Shown: positions 9,878 to 17,607 of the stretch, piece by piece
Numbering within the stretch: position 1 is the first letter of the stretch
Layout: each line of letters begins with the position of its first letter
Assembly (NCBI RefSeq): GCF_019890635.1
Contig: NZ_JAIOAB010000028.1
Location: forward strand, 20,632 to 84,631
Reading direction: 5' to 3'
From: Streptomyces sennicomposti
GTDB taxonomy: Bacteria > Actinomycetota > Actinomycetes > Streptomycetales > Streptomycetaceae
Length of the DNA stretch: 64,000 nucleotides
The notes under the pieces: generated by a model
What the model was told of the DNA's origin: nothing
The model's database searches: none
What the model saw: the letters and a program-made list of their open reading frames with translations, nothing else
Translations under genes and position numbers: made by a program

Positions 9878-10921
9878 TCACTCCGCGAACGCCCCGCACA
9901 CCGCGTCGTACTCCCGCGTCCACCACACGACGAGCGCCGAGGCGGCCGGGAACTGCGGGTCCGCGCGGGTGTCGCCGCGCTCGTAGTGCCAGCGCAGCAT
10001 CCAGAAGTCGTTCAGGCGCTCCCACCACACCCGGTGCACGGCCGCCGCGAGCTCCTCGGCCGTGGCCCCGGCCGAGCGCCGGTACGCGCGCGCGTACGCC
10101 CTGATCTTGGGCAGGTCCAGGGTGCCGGCCGGGCGGACGAAGAAGATCGCGGCGGCGCGTACCGCCTCCTCCGCACGCGGTTGCACGCCGAGCCGGTCCC
10201 AGTCGACGATCGCGGCCGGGGCGTCGCCCTTGTAGAGCAGGTTGAACGGGTGGAAGTCGCCGTGCACCCAGCCGGTCGGGCCGCCGCGCGGAGGACGCCG
10301 GTCGGCGTGCTGTTCGAGCAGCGCGCGGCGCTCCAGGAGGCGGTGGCGGGCCAGCTCGTCGAAGGCGTCCGGGGGGCGGTGGCGGCGGACGTGGCCGAGC
10401 AGGTCGTCGATCAGGGTGAGGGTGTCGGCGGGATCGGCGCTCTCCACGGGGTGCGGGCCGGCGGCGGGGCGGGTGTGCCGCTTGGGCGGCATCACGCGCT
10501 CCAGGCAGGCGTGCACGGCCCCCAGGAGCGCGCCGAGCCGGGTGCACTGGCCGGTGGTGAGCTGGCCGCCGTGCCGGTGCCGGCCGTCGATCCAGGGGTG
10601 CAGGGCGTAGGCGTGGCCGCCGACGACGGCGACGGTGCGCCCGTCGCGGCCGGCCAGCGGGGGCGCCACCGGGACGCCGAGGTCGGCCAGGCGCTGGGTG
10701 GCGCGGTGCTGGCGGGCGATCGCGGCGGGGTCGGCGGTGTCCGGGTCGAAGTGGTGCTTGAGGAAGTACCGGCCGCGCGTCGTGCACAGCCGGTAGCCGC
10801 GGTTCAGCAGGCCCTGGTCGACCGGTTCGCAGGTGAGGGCGGAGCCGGCCCCGTACTGGCGCAGTAAGGCGTTCAGAGGGGGCGCGTGGGGCACAGGGGG
10901 TGGTACACATGAGCGCGGCAC
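9878..10921 (-). CDS. Aminoglycoside phosphotransferase (APH)-fold kinase, TTA-containing
   Basis: A 347-residue member of the APH/choline kinase fold (phosphotransferase enzyme family). The catalytic Brenner motif HGDFHPFNLL and the following metal-binding IVDWDRL are intact; an N-lobe VDQGLLNRGYRL resembles the nucleotide-binding segment. The natural substrate cannot be told from sequence, and this family is mostly metabolic rather than resistance-related. Codon 19 is TTA (10865-10867 on the plus strand), the rare leucine codon read by the developmentally regulated bldA tRNA, so translation may be growth-stage dependent. The GTG start at 10921 has no clear ribosome site, so a few N-terminal residues are uncertain, but the TTA lies at the edge of the conserved domain. 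Confidence 0.82.
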   Translation of the reverse strand: MPRSCVPPPVPHAPPLNALLRQYGAGSALTCEPVDQGLLNRGYRLCTTRGRYFLKHHFDPDTADPAAIARQHRATQRLADLGVPVAPPLAGRDGRTVAVVGGHAYALHPWIDGRHRHGGQLTTGQCTRLGALLGAVHACLERVMPPKRHTRPAAGPHPVESADPADTLTLIDDLLGHVRRHRPPDAFDELARHRLLERRALLEQHADRRPPRGGPTGWVHGDFHPFNLLYKGDAPAAIVDWDRLGVQPRAEEAVRAAAIFFVRPAGTLDLPKIRAYARAYRRSAGATAEELAAAVHRVWWERLNDFWMLRWHYERGDTRADPQFPAASALVVWWTREYDAVCGAFAE

Positions 10922-11225
10922 GCGCCAGATGTTAGGGCACCGGCCGAGGCCGTGAGCTGGGCGTTGTCACAGGCTGTCGTCCGCAGTCGCAATCGGTCAC
11001 TTGGTGTCACCGCGGTGATCCGTTCCCGTCCGCGCCCCGGTCCGCGCCCCCCGTTCGGATACCGGCCGCCGCTCTCCGCCGACCGGGGCCGTTCCGACCG
11101 TCCGCCAACCCTTCCCGACCCGGGGGTGACCGGGATAACGTGCCGGTGTTCCGGCCCCCTGCAAGGCTGTGACCAGCGGTTGCCCCGAAAGCCCGGCGAG
11201 ATACTCGGACGTCCAAGCGAAAATA

Positions 11226-11239
11226 CTTGGAAATCCAAG
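11226..11239. promoter_or_regulatory. Candidate operator palindrome upstream of bkdABC
   Basis: CTTGGA-AA-TCCAAG is a perfect 6+2+6 inverted repeat 23 bp upstream of the candidate -35 box; a related half-site TCCAAG occurs at 11212-11217. Lrp/AsnC-type regulators (BkdR) control bkd operons in several bacteria, but the binding protein here is not known. Confidence 0.5.
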
Positions 11240-11262
11240 GAAACACGCAGGTCAGGTGGGGT

Positions 11263-11292
11263 TTCACAGAAATGTGGAGCACTGGGTAACGT
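11263..11292 (+). promoter_or_regulatory. Candidate vegetative promoter of bkdABC
   Basis: TTCACA (11263-11268, one mismatch to TTGACA), an 18-bp spacer and TAACGT (11287-11292, fits TAnnnT) lie on the coding strand upstream of bkdA. Confidence 0.55.
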
Positions 11293-11463
11293 GGCTGTTG
11301 CAGGGCGCTCGCCGGGGCACCTGTCACGCCTGTTCCCGGCCGAGTGGCACCCACCCCGTGCCCCGTGGTCCAGAACAGGTGAGCCTCCCCCAAGCTCTCA
11401 CGAGCAGGGGGGACCCCCAGGCCCACCGGCGACCCCGGGGGCCGGACCGACGGAGGAGCACAC

Positions 11464-12687
11464 GTGACCGTGGAGAGCACTGCCGCGCGCACATCGCGAC
11501 GCAGCGCCGGGAGCAAGGCCGGTACGTCCGGCACGAAGGCAGCCGGCACCACCGGTAGCAAGCGCACCACCCGCACGACCGCCAAGAAGGCCGCCGCCGA
11601 CGGCGCCGACCCTCAGCTCGTGCAGCTGCTGACCCCCGAGGGGAAGCGCGTCAAGAACGCCGAGTACGACAAGTACGTCGCCGGCATCACCCCGGAAGAC
11701 CTGCGCGGCCTGTACCGCGACATGGTGCTCACCCGCCGCTTCGACGCCGAGGCCACCGCCCTGCAGCGCCAGGGCGAGCTGGGACTGTGGGCCTCCCTGC
11801 TCGGCCAGGAGGCCGCGCAGATCGGCTCCGGCCGGGCCACCCGCGAGGACGACTACGTCTTCCCGACCTACCGCGAGCACGGCGTCGCCTGGTGCCGCGG
11901 GGTCGACCCGACCAACCTGCTGGGCATGTTCCGCGGCGTGAACAACGGCGGCTGGGACCCCAACGGCAACAACTTCCACCTCTACACGATCGTCATCGGC
12001 TCCCAGACGCTGCACGCCACCGGCTACGCCATGGGCATCGCCAAGGACGGCGCCGACTCCGCGGTCATCGCCTACTTCGGCGACGGCGCCTCCAGCCAGG
12101 GCGACGTGGCGGAGTCCTTCACCTTCTCCGCGGTCTACAACGCGCCCGTGGTGTTCTTCTGCCAGAACAACCAGTGGGCGATCTCCGAGCCGACCGAGAA
12201 GCAGACCCGGGTGCCGCTGTACCAGCGCGCGCAGGGCTTCGGCTTCCCCGGCGTCCGCGTCGACGGCAACGACGTGCTGGCCTGCCTCGCGGTCACCCGG
12301 TGGGCGCTGGAGCGCGCCCGCGCCGGCGAGGGCCCCACCCTGGTCGAGGCGTATACCTACCGCATGGGCGCGCACACCACCTCCGACGACCCCACCCGCT
12401 ACCGGGGCGACGAGGAGCGGCTCGCCTGGGAGGCGAAGGACCCGATCCTGCGCCTTCGCCGGCACCTGGAGGCCGCAAACCACGCGGACGAGGGATTCTT
12501 CGCGGAACTCGAGACCGAGAGCGAGGCGTTGGGCAGACGAGTGCGCGAAGCGGTCCGCGCCATGCCCGACCCGGACCACTTCGCCATCTTCGAGAACGCG
12601 TACGCGGACGGGCACGCGCTCGTCGACGAGGAGCGCGCCCAGTTCGCCGCCTACCAGGCGTCGTTCACGGACGCGGAGGGGGTCTGA
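11464..12687 (+). CDS. bkdA: Branched-chain 2-oxoacid dehydrogenase E1 alpha subunit
   Basis: A 407-residue thiamine-diphosphate decarboxylase subunit of the complex that converts keto acids from Val, Ile and Leu into acyl-CoAs. In streptomycetes these feed branched fatty-acid and polyketide synthesis. The ThDP motif GDG (206-208) to NN (235-236) is intact, and the phosphorylation-loop region YRMGAHTTSDDPTRYR is conserved. The N-terminal 45 residues are a Lys/Thr/Ala-rich extension absent from most E1 alpha subunits. The GTG start has an ideal GGAGGAG 5 nt upstream. It is the first gene of the bkdABC operon, 2 bp before bkdB. Confidence 0.93.
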   Translation: MTVESTAARTSRRSAGSKAGTSGTKAAGTTGSKRTTRTTAKKAAADGADPQLVQLLTPEGKRVKNAEYDKYVAGITPEDLRGLYRDMVLTRRFDAEATALQRQGELGLWASLLGQEAAQIGSGRATREDDYVFPTYREHGVAWCRGVDPTNLLGMFRGVNNGGWDPNGNNFHLYTIVIGSQTLHATGYAMGIAKDGADSAVIAYFGDGASSQGDVAESFTFSAVYNAPVVFFCQNNQWAISEPTEKQTRVPLYQRAQGFGFPGVRVDGNDVLACLAVTRWALERARAGEGPTLVEAYTYRMGAHTTSDDPTRYRGDEERLAWEAKDPILRLRRHLEAANHADEGFFAELETESEALGRRVREAVRAMPDPDHFAIFENAYADGHALVDEERAQFAAYQASFTDAEGV

Positions 12688-12689
12688 GG

Positions 12690-13685
12690 ATGGCTGCGGA
12701 GGCTGTGACGGTGAAAAACATGGCCCTGGCCAAGGCGATCAACGAGTCGCTGCGCCGTGCCCTGGAGAACGACCCGAAGGTCCTCGTCATGGGCGAGGAC
12801 GTCGGCAAGCTCGGCGGCGTGTTCCGGGTGACGGACGGGCTCCAGAAGGACTTCGGCGAGAGCCGGGTCATCGACACCCCGCTCGCCGAGTCCGGCATCG
12901 TGGGCACGGCGATCGGTCTCGCGCTGCGCGGCTACCGCCCGGTGGTCGAGATCCAGTTCGACGGCTTCGTCTTCCCGGCGTACGACCAGATCGTCACCCA
13001 GCTGGCGAAGATGCACGCCCGCTCGCTGGGCAAGGTCAAGATGCCCGTCGTGATCCGCATCCCCTACGGCGGCGGCATCGGCGCGGTCGAGCACCACTCC
13101 GAGTCCCCGGAGGCGCTCTTCGCGCACGTGGCGGGCCTGAAGGTGGTGAGCCCGTCCAACGCCTCGGACGCCTACTGGATGATGCAGCAGGCCATCCAGA
13201 GCGACGACCCGGTGATCTACTTCGAGCCCAAGCGGCGCTACTGGGACAAGGGCGAGGTCGACACCGAGGCCATCCCCGCCCCGCTGCACAAGGCGCAGGT
13301 CGTCCGCGAGGGCGCCGACCTGACCCTGGCGGCCTACGGCCCGATGGTGAAGCTGTGCCAGGAGGCCGCCGCGGCCGCCGCCGAGGAGGGCAAGTCCCTG
13401 GAGGTCCTGGACCTGCGCTCGGTCTCCCCGCTGGACTTCGACGCGATCCAGGCGTCGGTGCAGAAGACCCGCCGCCTGGTGGTGGTGCACGAGGCGCCGG
13501 TGTTCTTCGGCTCCGGCGCGGAGATCGCCGCCCGGATCACCGAGCGTTGCTTCTACCACCTGGAGGCCCCGGTCCTCAGGGTCGGCGGCTACCACGCGCC
13601 GTATCCGCCGGCGCGCCTGGAGGAGACCTACCTGCCGGACCTGGACCGCGTGCTCGACGCCGTCGACCGCTCGCTGGCGTACTGA
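12690..13685 (+). CDS. bkdB: Branched-chain 2-oxoacid dehydrogenase E1 beta subunit
   Basis: A 331-residue transketolase-like beta subunit that forms the alpha2beta2 E1 with BkdA. Conserved features include MGEDVGKLGGVFRVTDGL near residues 34-51, the DTPLAESGIVGTAIGLA segment (part of the ThDP site) and the C-terminal domain ending ...YLPDLDRVLDAVDRSLAY. The ATG at 12690 is 2 bp after the bkdA stop, with GGAGGGGG upstream. A later ATG at 12720 would still keep the fold but has no better ribosome site. Confidence 0.93.
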   Translation: MAAEAVTVKNMALAKAINESLRRALENDPKVLVMGEDVGKLGGVFRVTDGLQKDFGESRVIDTPLAESGIVGTAIGLALRGYRPVVEIQFDGFVFPAYDQIVTQLAKMHARSLGKVKMPVVIRIPYGGGIGAVEHHSESPEALFAHVAGLKVVSPSNASDAYWMMQQAIQSDDPVIYFEPKRRYWDKGEVDTEAIPAPLHKAQVVREGADLTLAAYGPMVKLCQEAAAAAAEEGKSLEVLDLRSVSPLDFDAIQASVQKTRRLVVVHEAPVFFGSGAEIAARITERCFYHLEAPVLRVGGYHAPYPPARLEETYLPDLDRVLDAVDRSLAY

Positions 13686-13696
13686 GGGAGAGGGTC

Positions 13697-15181
13697 GTGA
13701 CGACGATGACCGACGCGTCCGTGCGCGAGTTCAAGATGCCGGATGTCGGCGAGGGCCTGACCGAGGCCGAGATCCTCAAGTGGTACGTCCAGCCGGGTGA
13801 CACGGTCACCGACGGCCAGGTCGTCTGCGAGGTCGAGACGGCCAAGGCGGCCGTCGAACTGCCCATCCCCTACGACGGCGTGGTGCGCGAACTGCGCTTC
13901 CCCGAGGGCACCACGGTGGACGTGGGCACCGCGATCATCACGGTGGCGGTGGCCGGCGGAGCCCCGGCGGCCGAACCGCAGCAGACCGAGGTACCGGCTC
14001 AGGCGGGCGCCGCGGCCGAGCCGCAGCAGGCCGAGGAGCCGAAGCCGGAGGGCCGCCAGCCGGTCCTCGTCGGCTACGGCGTCTCCACCTCCGCCACCAA
14101 GCGCCGCCCCCGCAAGGGCGCCGAGGCCGCGCCCCGCGCGGACCAGGCCCCGGCGGCGCCCCAGCCGGAGCTGAACGGCCGCGCCGCCGCCCCCCAGGCC
14201 ACCGCCCCGGCGCCCGCCGCGCCGGTACCGGCCCCGGCCGGCAAGGACCGGCCGCTGGCCAAGCCGCCGGTGCGCAAGCTCGCCAAGGACCTGGGCGTGG
14301 ACCTGACCACGGTGGTCCCGTCCGGCCCGGACGGCGTCATCACCCGCGAGGACGTCCACGCCGCGGTGCGGGCGGCGGTGCCGGCACCCGAGGCCCCGGC
14401 CGCCGAGCCGGCCTTGGCGCAGGCCCCCGCGGGGGAGCGGGGCCGGCCGGCCCCGGCGCCCGTGGCGGCGTACGACGCGGCCCGGGAGACGCGCATCCCC
14501 GTCAAGGGCGTCCGCAAGGCGACGGCCGCGGCGATGGTCGGCTCGGCGTTCACGGCGCCGCACGTCACGGAGTTCGTGACGGTGGACGTGACGCGGACGA
14601 TGAAGCTCGTCGAGGAGCTGAAGCAGGACAAGGAGTTCACCGGTCTGCGCGTGAACCCCCTGCTGCTGATCGCCAAGGCGCTGCTGGTCGCGATCAAGCG
14701 CAACCCGGACATCAACGCGTCCTGGGACGAGGCCAGCCAGGAGATCGTGCTCAAGCACTACGTCAACCTGGGCATCGCCGCGGCCACCCCGCGGGGCCTG
14801 ATCGTGCCGAACATCAAGGACGCCCACGCCAAGACGCTGCCGCAACTCGCCGAATCCCTCGGCGAACTGGTCGCGACGGCCCGCGAGGGCAAGACGTCCC
14901 CGGCGGCGATGCAGGGCGGCACGGTGACCATCACCAACGTCGGCGTCTTCGGCGTCGACACCGGCACGCCGATCCTCAACCCGGGCGAGTCCGCGATCCT
15001 CGCGATCGGCGCGATCAAGCTCCAGCCGTGGGTCCACAAGGGCAAGGTCAAGCCCCGTCAGGTCACCACCCTGGCCCTCTCCTTCGACCACCGCCTGGTC
15101 GACGGCGAACTCGGCTCGAAGGTCCTGGCGGACGTCGCGGCGATCCTGGAGCAGCCGAAAAGGCTGATCACCTGGGCGTGA
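13697..15181 (+). CDS. bkdC: Branched-chain 2-oxoacid dehydrogenase E2 (dihydrolipoyl acyltransferase)
   Basis: A 494-residue E2 core component. The N-terminal lipoyl domain has the lipoylated lysine in VETAKAAVE (K50). A Pro/Ala/Glu-rich linker follows, then the peripheral-subunit-binding domain (about 188-223) and the catalytic acyltransferase domain with DHRLVDG (464-470). Only one lipoyl domain is present. The E3 (dihydrolipoamide dehydrogenase) is not encoded nearby and must be supplied from elsewhere. The GTG at 13697 is preferred because AGGGAG lies 6 nt upstream; the ATG at 13706 is the alternative. It is the last gene of the operon, followed by a strong terminator. Confidence 0.92.
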   Translation: MTTMTDASVREFKMPDVGEGLTEAEILKWYVQPGDTVTDGQVVCEVETAKAAVELPIPYDGVVRELRFPEGTTVDVGTAIITVAVAGGAPAAEPQQTEVPAQAGAAAEPQQAEEPKPEGRQPVLVGYGVSTSATKRRPRKGAEAAPRADQAPAAPQPELNGRAAAPQATAPAPAAPVPAPAGKDRPLAKPPVRKLAKDLGVDLTTVVPSGPDGVITREDVHAAVRAAVPAPEAPAAEPALAQAPAGERGRPAPAPVAAYDAARETRIPVKGVRKATAAAMVGSAFTAPHVTEFVTVDVTRTMKLVEELKQDKEFTGLRVNPLLLIAKALLVAIKRNPDINASWDEASQEIVLKHYVNLGIAAATPRGLIVPNIKDAHAKTLPQLAESLGELVATAREGKTSPAAMQGGTVTITNVGVFGVDTGTPILNPGESAILAIGAIKLQPWVHKGKVKPRQVTTLALSFDHRLVDGELGSKVLADVAAILEQPKRLITWA

Positions 15182-15210
15182 CGCCGCGACATGCGTAACC
15201 TGTAGTACCT

Positions 15211-15255
15211 GGAGGGGACGGCCGCAACTTCGGATTGCGACCGCCCCCTCCTTTT
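15211..15255. terminator. Strong terminator after bkdABC with T-run
   Basis: A 17-bp stem (15211-15227 against 15235-15251) with two mismatches on the plus strand becomes fully paired with G-U wobbles on the minus strand. TTTT follows on the plus strand. It probably stops both bkdABC and the converging BRO-N gene. Confidence 0.85.
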
Positions 15256-15323
15256 CCGTTCTCGCACCGGCGCGGACGGGCCGGAATCAGCGCCGGTGGG
15301 CCAGGTCCACGGCCGGGCCGGTC

Positions 15324-16301
15324 TCAGGCCCGGTGGAGGACGTACACCGGCGCCCCGTTCTCCGCCGCGCCGCGGGGGTGGATGCAGGCGTGCCGGCGCA
15401 GCATGCGGAGGCAGTCGTTGACGCGGCGCACGGACAGTCCGGTGCGGGTCGCGATCGACTCGATGGGCACCCGCAGCTCGCCCTGCTCCACCAGCACCGG
15501 CGCGATCACCACGGCCACCGTCCACACGTCCTCCGTCACCGACAGCCGCTGCCGCCAGTCGGCCAGCACGGAGGCGGTGGTGGGCCGGACGCTGAGCGCC
15601 TCGGCGGGGCCGGGACGGTCGAGGCCGAGGACGTCGAGGCGGTCGGCGATGCGCTCCATGGCCCGCGCCATGGCCTGCTGGGCGGTGAGAGCGGCCTGCT
15701 GCGTGGCGAGCGTCGCCTGCTGCGCCGCCAGCATCTCCTTCTGCAGGCTGAGCGATTCACGCTGTGCGACTGCAAGTTCCTCGTCCACCTGGAGGTTGTG
15801 CGCCTCCAGCCGGACGATGGCCTCGGCGACCTGCTCCGGCATGGCGTAGGCGATCGGCGCTCCGGGGTCGGCCGGCTGCACCTCGGCCTCCTCCAGGCAG
15901 TAGGACCCCTCCCGCTGCACGGTCTCGATCACTTCCGCGACCCACTGCTTGAAGGGGGCGCAGGCGGGTTTGGTGCAGGCGTTGACGAGCAGGACGAGAC
16001 CTTGCAGAGAGATGACATTCAGGTCTCGACGCCACTCTCTACCTGCGGGAATGCTGAGACCGTAAGCTCCAGTTACGGTCTCGAGGATCTCTCGGTGAGC
16101 CTCTGGGACATGATCGGCGAGAGCCTGCCGTGAGTTGGTGTGCCCCAGTTCCTTGCAGACGTCCACCGCCGGGAACCAGTGCGCGCCGTCCGGCATCGTC
16201 AGCCGCCGCACCCGCGCTCCGGTCGCCGCGTAGACGAAGTCGCTGATGTCGATCGCCTCGTGCCGCTCGGCCGGCCCGGGTCGTTTGCTCGGTTCGTTCA
16301 C
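15324..16301 (-). CDS. BRO-N domain (phage antirepressor-like) protein with coiled coil and C-terminal winged helix
   Basis: A 325-residue protein. Residues about 20-125 look like the BRO family N-terminal DNA-binding domain of phage antirepressors (VRRLTMPDGAHWFPAVDVCKEL... SLQGLVLLVNACTKP). The middle is a glutamine/alanine coiled coil (QQATLATQQAALTAQQAMA). The C-terminal 90 residues resemble a winged helix (IESIATRTGLSVRRVNDCLR). The GTG at 16301 is preferred over 16310 because GGAGG then lies 8 nt upstream. Similar proteins occur in many streptomycete chromosomes, so this may be a domesticated phage regulator. The target is unknown. A parS-like palindrome overlaps the start. Confidence 0.75.
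   Translation of the reverse strand: MNEPSKRPGPAERHEAIDISDFVYAATGARVRRLTMPDGAHWFPAVDVCKELGHTNSRQALADHVPEAHREILETVTGAYGLSIPAGREWRRDLNVISLQGLVLLVNACTKPACAPFKQWVAEVIETVQREGSYCLEEAEVQPADPGAPIAYAMPEQVAEAIVRLEAHNLQVDEELAVAQRESLSLQKEMLAAQQATLATQQAALTAQQAMARAMERIADRLDVLGLDRPGPAEALSVRPTTASVLADWRQRLSVTEDVWTVAVVIAPVLVEQGELRVPIESIATRTGLSVRRVNDCLRMLRRHACIHPRGAAENGAPVYVLHRA
16056..16082. repeat. Perfect 10-bp inverted repeat inside BRO-N gene
   Basis: GAGACCGTAA (16056-16065) and TTACGGTCTC (16073-16082) flank a 7-nt loop, in a locally less GC-rich part of the coding sequence. It could be an internal operator or an mRNA hairpin. Confidence 0.7.
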
Positions 16302-16307
16302 GTGAAC
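16296..16307. promoter_or_regulatory. parS-like palindrome over the BRO-N start codon
   Basis: GTTCACGTGAAC shares the central TTCACGTGAA with parS but lacks the next T/A pair. It sits exactly on the start of the BRO-N gene, between its ribosome site and second codon, so an operator role is equally possible. Confidence 0.45.
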
Positions 16308-16456
16308 CACCTCCGCTGCGGAAGGTAGAGCGAAGAAAAGTGAATATGCCAGTTCACCCAGGGATGTTCACGATTGAGGGGGAAGATCGACCGAAGCGCC
16401 GCGGCGGGGCGCCGAGGCGTGTATGGCGAGGCGGACGGCGGGCTCGTACGACGCGC

Positions 16457-16490
16457 GAGGGGCCTGCCGCCGACCGGCGACAGACCCCTC
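16457..16490 (-). terminator. Terminator of the DD-transpeptidase gene
   Basis: GAGGGGCCTGCCGCC and GGCGACAGACCCCTC flank a short loop. Read as minus-strand RNA the two mismatches become G-U pairs, so the stem is orientated for the leftward gene. Confidence 0.7.
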
Positions 16491-16508
16491 GTGGTGTGTC
16501 CTCGGGGC

Positions 16509-17411
16509 TCAGCCCAGGCGGGCGAAGCCGTAGTTGAGGAGCTTCGTGGCGTCGGTGGCGCGCTGGTTGATGGAGGAGGAGGCCAGGACCGTGCCGATGA
16601 CGGTCTTGGAGCCGCGGGTGGCGGCGAAGACCAGGCAGTACTTGGCCTCGGGACCGGAGCCGGTCTTCACGCCGATGGCGCCCTTGTAGCTGCTCAGCAG
16701 CGTGTTCGTGTTGGTCCAGGTGGCCATCGTGCGGGTGCTGCCCGTCTTGGTGACGGTCTTGGCCGTGTACGACTTGGTCTTCACGATGGCGCGGAAGTTG
16801 GCGTTCTTCATCGCGCTGCTGGCGATTTTCGTCAGGTCGCGCGGCGTCGAGTAGTTCTTGCCGTTGCCGATGCCGTCGAACGAGTCGAAGTGCGTGTTCT
16901 TCAGCTTCAGGTCCTTCGCGGCGGTGTTCATCTTGCCGATGAAGGACTTCACGCGCGCGGACATCGTCGAGCCGGTGCCGTACTTGTCGGCCAGCGCGTA
17001 CGCGGCGTCGCAGCCCGAGGGCAGCATCAGCCCGTACAGCAGCTGGCGCACGGTCACCTTGTCGCCCACGATGAGGTGGGCCTGGGAGGCGTTGTTCTTG
17101 ACGACGTAGTCGCTGTAGGCCTTCTGGATGGTGACCTTGGCGTCCAGGTTGAGGTTCTTCTGCGACAGCACGACCTTCGCGGTCATGATCTTCGTCGTCG
17201 AGCCGGTGGACAGCTTGGTGTCCGCGGCCTTGGTGTAGAGCGACGAGCCGTTCGCGTTGTTCATCACGTAGCCGCCCTTGGCCACGATGGACGGCGCGGA
17301 GACGGCCTGCGCGGGCATGGCGGTGAGCGCCCCGGTGGCGAGGACCGCGCCGGTGGTCATGGCGACGGCGGCGGCTCTGCGGAGGCGGATGGCCTTGATG
17401 CCGGTTTTCAA
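16509..17411 (-). CDS. Secreted D-alanyl-D-alanine carboxypeptidase/transpeptidase, Streptomyces K15 type (peptidase S11)
   Basis: A 300-residue low-molecular-weight penicillin-binding protein acting outside the membrane on peptidoglycan stem peptides. A signal peptide (cleavage near AMPAQA) is followed by the serine motif STTK (71-74), SGC (132-134) in place of the usual SxN, and KTG (249-251). The SGC triad and the compact single-domain length match the K15 DD-transpeptidase family, in which transpeptidation dominates over hydrolysis; this is inferred from the family. No C-terminal membrane anchor is present. It is monocistronic, with its own terminator at 16457-16490. Confidence 0.92.
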   Translation of the reverse strand: MKTGIKAIRLRRAAAVAMTTGAVLATGALTAMPAQAVSAPSIVAKGGYVMNNANGSSLYTKAADTKLSTGSTTKIMTAKVVLSQKNLNLDAKVTIQKAYSDYVVKNNASQAHLIVGDKVTVRQLLYGLMLPSGCDAAYALADKYGTGSTMSARVKSFIGKMNTAAKDLKLKNTHFDSFDGIGNGKNYSTPRDLTKIASSAMKNANFRAIVKTKSYTAKTVTKTGSTRTMATWTNTNTLLSSYKGAIGVKTGSGPEAKYCLVFAATRGSKTVIGTVLASSSINQRATDATKLLNYGFARLG

Positions 17412-17595
17412 GTGAGGTACCCCGAATACGTTGAATGCCCCTAGGGTGCGGCGGAGTTGACTACCCAGCGAAGTGGGGCCGCACGTGTCTGACTCGTAAC
17501 TAGCACAGAAGGTTGTGCGGTTGCCCGGGGCGGGTGCCCCTCGGTCGGCCCGGTCCGCATGCTGGACGGGGCGAGTCTTGTGTACGTGTTGTATC

Positions 17596-17601
17596 TATGC
17601 T
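17596..17601 (+). promoter_or_regulatory. -10 box of a probably leaderless gntR mRNA
   Basis: TATGCT ends 6 nt before the ATG at 17608, placing the likely transcription start on or next to the start codon. No ribosome site is visible, consistent with leaderless translation. No convincing -35 is seen. Confidence 0.5.
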
Positions 17602-17607
17602 GTGGAC

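Larger units (their letters stand above)
10922..11463. other. 542-bp divergent intergenic region upstream of bkdABC
   Basis: No gene is supported. The region is less GC-rich than its surroundings around 11205-11290 and contains the bkd promoter and operator candidates listed separately. The expected leader from the promoter to bkdA is about 165 nt. Confidence 0.6.

Noticed and set aside
9878..10921. Antibiotic-resistance gene (aminoglycoside kinase)
   Set aside because: The APH fold is intact, but sequence outside the catalytic motifs does not point to a specific antibiotic kinase and there is no resistance context.
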